A stretch of 64,000 bases of DNA from Climacteris rufus (lineage: Eukaryota; Chordata; Aves; Passeriformes; Climacteridae): contig VZRZ01007310.1 in the NCBI GenBank assembly GCA_013398175.1, forward strand, positions 9,788-73,787. The letters run 5' to 3'. Position numbers and translations under genes: made by a program. Under the pieces are notes generated by a model. That model worked only from the letters and a program-made list of their open reading frames with translations, was not told the origin of the DNA and did not search any database. Shown here piece after piece: positions 56,001-64,000 of the stretch. Each line of letters opens with the position of its first letter. Within the stretch, counting starts at the first letter, position 1.

Positions 56001-57844
56001 TAAACACACCAAACTGCAGTGCTGGGGACAGAACCCATCAGTGTTGATGAACTACACTGTTCTGCACAAGACAATCCAGTGGAACCGAGCAGAATTTGGG
56101 ATTCAGGGGATCTTTGCACTGCAGACTGGAAAAATGTCAAATGAAAAGGTTTCCAAACAACATCCATAATGGAGAGCAGATTTCCTCAGAGCTTGTGCAA
56201 TTAAGCTGATGCAATGTTTATTTCAACTTTAGACTGGGCTGTTGACACAAAAATATGGCAATCACATGAGAAGAATATCTATTTAAGGTATAAAGAGGAC
56301 CAAAAATAATCATGCTTTAGAGGGGATAGAAGTAATCTTTGCACACTGCATCACATGTATCTGCAGCAACAAATTCACACTGCTTACACCAAGCAAATAG
56401 CATATAATCCAATATGCCTCAATCCCCCAGATCAAGTCTCAGCGTACAAACATTTGCTCAAAATACACATTTAAAATTAAGAAATATTTCAAGATGTCAT
56501 CCTTCTACATATTATTGCATTCATCAACTTTAATTTAACTCATCTTGACTGCTAAAAGAGCCAGAGTGCTTAAAGGAGAAAAGCTCTTCCAGCTCTCCAA
56601 AGGACTTTTCCCTTGCATTTATACAAACAGTTTGTACTATTCCTAATGCTGTGGTTAAAACAGCACGGCATCACAGACTTTCCCTGAATTTGTTTCTGCA
56701 ACTATGCAAATTTCCTCAGGTTACAAGGTTTTGTTTGGGGTTTTGGTTAGGTTTTTTTGCAAGGCACCCAAGCAGAGAACCTGCATCATGGACACCCGAT
56801 GGGCCAGGGATGCTACAATGCAAAGAGAGTGCCCAAACCCAGATGTGACCAGATGTGTCTGCGATCAGTTTGCAGACAGCAGCACATGTGCGACTTGCCC
56901 TTGCAGCTCTTACTTCTGCTCCCATTCCTGCAATCCCTTGCCACAGATGCTGCTGGTCCCATTAGCAACCCATGTCTCCTACTGCAGAGTCCCCACAGGC
57001 ACCACACGGACAATTTCTGCTCTCAACAGCTCTCCAAGAACTCCTGGAGATGCCACAAGGCAGTGGAGAGAGCAAGGACGCTGTTCAGCCAAACACCCAC
57101 CACCTCAAACCCACGATGCCGACTCCCAGGGCAAAGCTCCCAATGCCCCGGCACGCATGGAATGGGATTGGATGCTCTGCAAGCCTGTCCCACCACAATC
57201 ACACACCAACAGCGAGCTCCCTTGGCATCAGCTGCTGGAGCAGTCTGCTTTGTAGTTGCTTCCCACTGTGTTTGTTTTGAATAAATACATTTGTAAGAAT
57301 TGTTATCAAAACACAAAACATTGCATGCAGTGCTCTTCAAACTAAAAAGGCAGAGCTGAGGCTTTGGAGATTATGTCAGTGGGGAGGGCACAGCTGAGGA
57401 GTAGCTCTTACTGGCCACAGGAAGCCCCAGGGACAGTCCACAAAGAACGTTTCCTCTGGATGTACTTTTCTCTCTTTAAACACCAACAATTTGGAACCTT
57501 TCCCAGCATGGGAAGGTGGGTCTGGCTGACCATGAGCAAACATCTCCTTGTCTTTCCTCCATCCCCCAGGAACCACACTGCAGCTCAGCCAGATCTCCTC
57601 AGCAGTGCTGGGGATGCGGAGACGGGCACGTAGGAGCCCTTCCTTTCCCAATAAACATTTCATAGCTGCCAGCACCGATAACTCACTGGGTGCAGCAAAC
57701 ATCTTTCTACAAGACCTGAGTGCACTGCTTCAACGTGTGGGCTCCCAGCCGGCTCCCTCCCTTGGAAGATTTATGCTGAGTAATGGTTTCCTCAACCCTC
57801 TTTATCAAAAGCAAAGAGATTTGTAAAGTAAATAACATAACTGA

Positions 57845-57932
57845 GAGGTTGCCCATGGCAAGGCGATGGAACGAGATGATCTTTAAGGTCCCTTCCAACC
57901 TAAGGCAGTCTGTGATTCTGTGATTATACAAG
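57845..57932 (+). mobile_element. CR1 3'-end remnant
   Basis: GAGGTTGCCCATGGCAAGGC, GATGATCTTTAAGGTCCCTT, CTGTGATTCTGTGATT. Confidence 0.85.
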
Positions 57933-58218
57933 GAAAAAAAGCACCTTTCCTGTAAGGAAATGGGTGCTGAGTGGTGTTTTGTTTCCACCAACCCAGTCCA
58001 CAGCAAAGCCGACACAAAGAGTGAGGTTCCCACTCCACTGCTCTTTAACCCATCCTTTGAAGAAAGCACTGCCCAGAGCCAAACCACAAGCAGGTTTTTA
58101 TCTAAATTAATTTTTTCTTCCCTTGCTTTTCCACAAGGCAATTCTGCTGAGTGAGCCTGCACGTGCCTCAGGAGCTCCCTGGATGGAGGAGGATGCTCTG
58201 CTCAGCAATGCGGCTCAC

Positions 58219-58295
58219 CTCCTGCTCTGAGCTGCCACATTGTAAGCTTTGGGAGGTTTTCTTTGGTAGAGGTTGAAGGTTTGATGCCAGACAGC
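58219..58295 (-). other. EPB41: Probable 5' UTR exon of EPB41 (77 nt)
   Basis: On the minus strand a good acceptor (CTGCCTTTTACAG) precedes 77 nt that end at a consensus donor (CAGGAG|GTGAGC). The exon lies about 2.5 kb upstream of the first coding exon and has no long reading frame. It carries an ATG at 58240-58238 that opens a short upstream ORF continuing into the next exon. Mammalian EPB41 is known to have several alternative non-coding first exons. This one has an acceptor, so it would be an internal UTR exon. The call rests on splice signals only. Confidence 0.5.
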
Positions 58296-59002
58296 CTGTA
58301 AAAGGCAGGCCCATCACAAGTCTGGTGTGGAGAAGGTGTTAAAAAACTATGGAAATAAGCAAACTGCAACAAAACTCAGATATGATCCCAGAGAGAGATT
58401 TCATAATAAAAATCTCATCAGAAAAGAATACAAATATGTATTTATATCTAAGCATTTTTAAGCTGAAGAACATTCTCTAGTTAAGAAGGCTCTGGCAACA
58501 GGAAGAAACCTAAAGAGAACGGAGTTAAATATTCCCAGAGCAGCAAACAAGCTGTACCCCACTGAGGACACCTGTACCACTGGCTGACCTCCCACGGGCA
58601 ACATCCCCCTTCACCTGCACCAGAGCAGTCCCCAGGGAAGAGCTGGACCTCCTCAGGAATGTTGGTGCTTTGGTGATGAAGAGGGAGCCTCACACATCTC
58701 TGTTCAAAAGGCATCAGCAACTCTGAGCACCAAATGTCAAAGCAAACCACTGCAGGGGCACCTCTTGAACTTGCTGTCCCTGTGCACACCCTCCAGGCCC
58801 CCAAATACCTGAGCCCCCCCAACCTCCGTGCTTATCCGTCCTTCTGGCCAAGGGCATGGCTGTAGGGAACACACAACATATCCATAGGCTCAATGTCACT
58901 CATACACACATCCCTCTTTCCTGCATCAAAATCCTTGAAACAAAACAGATTTAAAAGGACGACAAGTGCTCATTGCTCATCCTGCTCCCAACATCCATGG
59001 TT

Positions 59003-59125
59003 CAATCATAAAATCATGGATTGCTTTGGGTTGAAGGGACCTTAAACTCATCTCATACCAACCTGCTGCCATGGGCAGGGACACCTTCCACGAGACCAGG
59101 TTGTTCCAGGCCCCATTCAGCCTGC
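59003..59125 (-). mobile_element. CR1 fragment
   Basis: Antisense: AATCATGGATTGCTTTGGGT, TGAAGGGACCTTAAACTCAT, CCATGGGCAGGGACACCTTC. Confidence 0.87.
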
Positions 59126-59581
59126 ACTATTTATCTGCTGAGAAGATGATGGCTCAACTTAGTTTTGCCCCCACATGGCTCCATGGGTTCTGCTCTTGCA
59201 GACATCAAAAGACAACCACAGTCCAAGCCCAACCATCTCAATTTTCCAGCCTGCACACATGCACAGACATTTACCCAAAATATTTTAGAATAGCTCAACA
59301 CACCCCAACAGCTCCCTGTTGAGAAAGCCTTCAATTCACAGGGGAAAGCCAAATCCCTTCCTTACGTTCCAGAAGGTTCTCATGAAGTGATGGCACCTGA
59401 GTTCCCTGGAAATAATGGTGCTGCTCATTTGAGCTGTTCTGTGACAAGCCACAGAGGCTCAAAGAAACAGAAATGTTGAAATACGTGTCTGTCACCCTCT
59501 CCTACCTGTCAGCCTGCTCCAGTCTCTCTTATTTAGGCACCCAAGTAAGTCTAGTGATAGTAAATTGAACCTATGCTGAAG

Positions 59582-59825
59582 GAAGGAAGGGTTAATTAGA
59601 AATTAGAAAGAAATTCTTCCCTATGAGGGTAGTGAGGCCCTGGCACAGGTTGCCCAGAGAAGCTGTGGCTGCCCCATCTCTGGAAGTGTCCAAGGATGGG
59701 GCTTGGAGCAGCCTGGTCCAGTGGGAGGTGTCCTTGCCCATGGCTGGGTGTGGGATAAGATGGGCTTTCCTTAAAGGGCTTTTCCTTTTCCCTTCCAACA
59801 CCAACAAGTCTGTGATTCTGTGAAA
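59582..59825 (+). mobile_element. CR1 fragment
   Basis: Plus-strand CR1: GAAAGAAATTCTTCCCTATG, GGTTGCCCAGAGAAGCTGTG, TCTGTGATTCTGTGA. Confidence 0.9.
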
Positions 59826-60379
59826 AATCTAATCCCCGCTTCCAAGCCTGGAAAAATGATTTATGGCTCATGTCATAACTTACTTAATTCCTAGTGGCTT
59901 AGTCTTGCAGAGAAAGAAGAAAAAGGACTGTCCATGGGGAAGGTTCAGTTCTTGGAAACACAAACTGTCTTGCAGCAATGCCCAATATAACGGGTGAGAC
60001 AAACTGTCTGGACCATCCTACCCAAAAACACGTGGCTTCACCAAACACTGCTGCTCCAGCAAGAACTGGGGACAATGACAAAATAGAAATTTCTGGTAAA
60101 AACAGGCAAAAATCAAATAATTTCAGCAACAGTGTGGTAGGTTTTCTTAAAATGCATTCCTTCCCGTTTCATAATGTGTGTGAAAAGCACATAATTCAGC
60201 AGGGAAACTACACAGAATGCTGCTCAAAATAGAGAGCACTGCCTGAAAATTCAGTTTTGTCAAGACCTGATGCATGTGCCACACACCTGTGCGTGGAGAG
60301 GAGGAAACTGCAGCCACAACCAGCATGACTTGTCCCACGCGCGTTATACGTCCTACGTGTGAATTTTACTACATGTAAG

Positions 60380-60500
60380 AAAACACTGGACAGACCTTGG
60401 AGCAATCTAGTGGAAAGCGTCCCTACCCATGGCAGGGTGGTGGAATGAGATGGGCTTTAAGGTCCCTGCCAACCCAAACCAGTCTGGGCTTCTATGACCA
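60380..60500 (+). mobile_element. CR1 fragment
   Basis: Plus-strand CR1 3' end: GACAGACCTTGGAGCAATCT, GATGGGCTTTAAGGTCCCTG, CCAGTCTGGGCTTCTATGAC. Confidence 0.88.
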
Positions 60501-62784
60501 TAGCAGAGAGCTGTTTGCTTGAGGGTTTCAAACAAAGTAAGACATTCAAATGTAATAAAATAAGCCTCTCAACAGAAATTCAAACAACTTTAAAATATAC
60601 TTAGGACTCGGAACCTTTCAGAATTTATTTAATACATTTTATTAGAGGAATTGTTAACGCTTACATTTTATAACCCCTCTTAGAATTAACGTGCATCGTC
60701 TTTCTGTGCTGCTATTTTGGATCTTGAACTAAAGGGATGCTGTCACTCAGTCTGATCCAGAGGGTAACAGGAGACTCCAGGAGCCTCAGTGAACAGGGGA
60801 AAAATAGACCACCCAACACAACACAGATGGCACATTACAACTGCCCAGATTTAATTCTCAGCAGACCAGCCCTGGTAATCTGTATGTCAGCAGCACTGTG
60901 CCCCTCTCCCATCTCCTGCTATCGTACAGCTTTCCTATTTAAATGAGGGCAAAAATAGTAGCTCACCATCTGCTGAAAGCAAATAATTTATGTCAAATTG
61001 AAGACTGGGTTTATAAAATGACCTGACTAAATGGAACAGTAAGTGCATTACAACTGAACAAAGCTGAGAGCTCCTCCTCCATATCCTCAAAAATCCTCCT
61101 GGATGCTACAGAATTCCTTACACGGAAATTCATGGGCTTTGCTCATTGGTAAAGTGCTGAAATTAAAATGAAAACATGTACTTGTCACTGGGGCGTTGTC
61201 TATAGCAATGGGTTTAAAAAGGCTACGTGTATGGGACCTGTTTGGAAAACTCACTTGAACCTGGAGCAGTTGGACCCAGAATAGACACACAGGGAAGGTG
61301 CATGCACCAGGCTGCCAGCAAAATCAAGTTGCTCACAGACTATCCCTCCTCCTGCTGCAACACAGTAGTTGGCTAAAAAGACTAAGAAAAACATCAGTTT
61401 AATACAAGTGTTGTTTTCTATTCCATAGCGAGCAGCAACTCTCAGGGCTCCCTTCCCCTCTCCAACAGAGGCCAGAGCAGAAACAACACAGTTTGCCTGA
61501 TGGGACTTCCTCTACAAAAACAAGTCTCCAAACCCTCCTGGAGGACACAAGGGCTCAGGCTGGCAGGTGGCAGCCACTCAAAAACCCTCCTTTGTCGAAG
61601 GAACCAGTATCTGCCCAACCCAACAGAGGGAGGGAGGGATCCATTCAGGTCCATCCCCACCCTATGAGCAGCCCAGCCCCTGTGCGGTGCAGATAACATC
61701 CCAGAGCTGCTCCCTCCACCAGCCTCTCATGGAGACGGGGAGCATGGGCACCTGACAGGCGCCAGAAATCTGTGCTAAGAAAAGCAATGGGAATGGTGCT
61801 CACAAGAGCACCATGAGCGAGCCACACCAACACAGGGAGGCAACACCAAGGACAGACTCCATCCCAGTGGGTCGCTCCATCACAGCCAGTCCTGACTCTG
61901 CACTAAAGGAATACCTGGGGTAGCAATGACAGCACAGCAGAGATGACAATGCCACCACTGTGTGTGACAATGGCTCTCCCCGCAGCAGCACTCCACTTGC
62001 TAAAGCAACAGTTAACAGAAGTAAGCAATAGATCTCCATCAGCTGAACGGTAGGATTTTGCCATGAATTATTCATAAGGGTTTTTTTCTCTGCCTGAACA
62101 CAGATGTGTTTACTTACACTGCGCCTCATTTACACTCAAGGTTTAACATAACAGGGCTCATTTTCTTTCCTTACAGTTTCCCAAGCACAAGGGTAAAGCA
62201 CTTTTTGCTTTTGTTGTTCTCCCTTTGGCTGCTTCCAAACCAAAGCTATAATTAGAAGCCAAGAGGCCCCTGCACGCTCCTTTGATAAAGAACTGCCTGC
62301 TAGATAAATACCACCCCTGCACACAAACACACACACACCCTGCCAGGACGAACCACTGCTGCACCAAGAGCCAGAAGGATGTTTGATGTTAAACAGGCTC
62401 CATCACCGACAGCTCTGGCTCACACACATGGGCTGTTCCTCTCCTGCATGCCGGGGACATTGCACTTAAGTGCTTCATTTGTTACTGCACGGCTGTAATG
62501 CAATTTGCATTCACTGATTGCCTCAAATACATCTGCTGCACCCCAGTATAATGCCCCAAATTCATTAAAAATAACCATAATGGCGCAGTTATTTGGATGT
62601 TATTAGCACACAAGAAATGCACAGTATTTAAATTATCTGAGGGAATCACTTACTTGAAAGGGCCGGGATGGTCAGAGCTGCACTAGGCTTGTCCTCTGCC
62701 AAGCCCTGGTGAAAGCTGGCTGAAACAGCTGGATTAAAACATCCTCAACCCTAGCTTTAAGCTGGGTTAACTGCCACCAAATAT

Positions 62785-63190
62785 CAGAATCCTAGAATGG
62801 TTTGGGTGGGAAGGGACCTTAAAGCCCATCTCATCCCACCCCCAGCCATGGGCAGGGACACCTCTCACTATCCCAGGTTGCTCCAAGACCTGTCCAACCT
62901 GGCCTTGGACACTTCCAGGAATAGGGCAGCCACAGCTTCTTTGAGCAGGCCTGTGCCAGGGCCTCACCACCCTCCCAGGGAAGAACTTCTTCCCAATATC
63001 CCATCTAACCCTGCCCTCTGTCAGTGTAAGGCCATTCCTCTGTGTTCTCTCACTACCTGCCTGTGTAAAAAAGTCACTCCCTCCTTTTTATAAGCCTCTT
63101 TAGGCACTGAAAGGGGCTCTAAGGTCTTCTGGAGCCTTCTCTTCTCAAGGCTGAACACCCACAACTCTCTCAGCTTCTCAAGGACACTTA
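62785..63190 (-). mobile_element. CR1 fragment, about 400 nt
   Basis: Antisense CR1 of the longer type: GAATCCTAGAATGGTTTGGG at one end, through CACTTCCAGGAATAGGGCAG, to TCTTCTCAAGGCTGAACACC and CAGCTTCTCAAGGAC. Confidence 0.92.
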
Positions 63191-64000
63191 CACAAGTTAG
63201 CACTACACTACCCTAAGGTGATTCCAAGACCTTTCCTCCTGACAGCAACACTCCAAATATATTCAATGCAAAGGAAACTCATTCTCCCCCGCAAGAGCCT
63301 GCAGTGAGGGAAACCCTCAGGACACAGTGCCTAAACCAGTGCTGCCAGGCCTGCCCAGGGGCACAGTAATGTGGTTTTGTGCTGTTCTAATCAGTTTTAA
63401 GGAGTTGTACCAGGTGCCAGGCTGAGCTCTCACGTGCTTACTGCTACCACTGAACAGTGAAATGAGGGCTGCAGGGTGACTAAAGTTAGCTTTATAGTAA
63501 TTATCAGCCTGAACATTGCACTTTTAAAGTTTAATGACCCCTACCTACGAGTGCAGGAAGGCATTGGTCAGCTGCAGATGAGCTACTAAATTCCTCAATT
63601 TTTGGTTTCCTGGTCAAGCCCCAGTCACTTACACCTTACACTTGCACAGAGCAACACAAGGCATGGAGAAGCTGTAGATCTCCTCAGTATCCACCAGCAT
63701 GGAACAAGCCAGATCCAGCAGAGCCATGGCTGCACGGCATAACTGGGACAGTAAAAGCTCCAAGGAGCCCAGAGAAATGAGTCAGAGAGCAAGGGGGGCG
63801 ATTGTGAAGCCGAGTTTCACTGGGTGGGTACAAACACTACAGGTATCAGCACACAGCAGCCTGTGCTACTCCCGAGCTGGGGGAAGGCTTAAGGAAGGGC
63901 AACCCTTTTCTGAAGTTTCCTCTTCTTTCAGGGCTCAGCATCCCACACAACAACACAGAGGAGAAGAAGAAATTCATTCCAACCACAAACCTCAAGCTGT

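Larger units (their letters stand above)
55698..58218 (-). other. Intron before first coding exon
   Basis: Contains CR1 scraps near 55.8-56.0 and 57.9 kb. Plus-strand open frames at 56.7-57.3 kb show no domain or conservation that I recognise. Confidence 0.6.
58296..64000. other. 5' intronic or upstream DNA of EPB41
   Basis: Apart from CR1 copies at 59.0, 59.6, 60.4 and 62.8 kb, I see no exon that I can support. An isolated good donor (TTTCAA|GTAAGT) lies on the minus strand at 62657-62652 without a convincing partner. No CpG island or promoter is visible. Confidence 0.6.

Noticed and set aside
62650..62760. Strong GTAAGT donor on the minus strand as a possible alternative first exon
   Set aside because: No CpG-rich or promoter-like sequence upstream and no convincing acceptor; a lone donor is too common.

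Overview
The window is nuclear DNA from a bird. It is dominated by one vertebrate gene on the minus strand and is littered with short, decayed copies of the avian CR1 retroposon (about two dozen recognised by their 3' ends). The CR1 subtypes look neoavian, perhaps passerine, but I cannot name a species.

The gene is EPB41, which encodes erythrocyte protein 4.1 (4.1R). I assign it to EPB41 rather than EPB41L1, L2 or L3 from near-identity to 4.1R in the N-terminal headpiece, the FERM core, the spectrin-actin-binding exon and the C-terminal domain. Coding runs from an ATG at 55690 down to a TAG at 9153, in at least 19 constitutive-type exons. Their lengths and phases join into an open reading frame of 864 codons, the length I recall for full-length human 4.1R. 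A probable 3' UTR exon runs from 8249 to about 4803, with an AATAAA signal at 4826-4821. A probable 5' UTR exon lies at 58219-58295. The promoter and any further first exons are not recognised and probably lie beyond 64000.

Layout from right to left (5' to 3' of the gene): 64.0-55.7 kb, 5' intronic DNA with one likely UTR exon. 55.7-52.4 kb, headpiece exons and the internal start Met210. 50.0-40.3 kb, FERM exons. 39.9 kb, FERM-adjacent exon. 38.2-35.4 kb, three mutually similar acidic cassette exons. 33.9-27.7 kb, linker exons and the spectrin-actin-binding exons. 25.8-14.8 kb, three candidate alternative exons, one encoding a hydrophobic tail with its own stop. 13.6-9.15 kb, C-terminal domain. 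8.25-4.8 kb, 3' UTR. Bases 1-4800 lie downstream of the gene and hold nothing I can support as a gene.

The points most worth checking are about alternative splicing. They are the tandem family of three symmetrical acidic cassettes, a tail-anchored alternative C terminus, a 465-nt in-frame cassette before the C-terminal domain, a triple TGCATG (Fox-protein) cluster just downstream of the exon matching mammalian exon 16, and an upstream ORF whose stop overlaps the main ATG.
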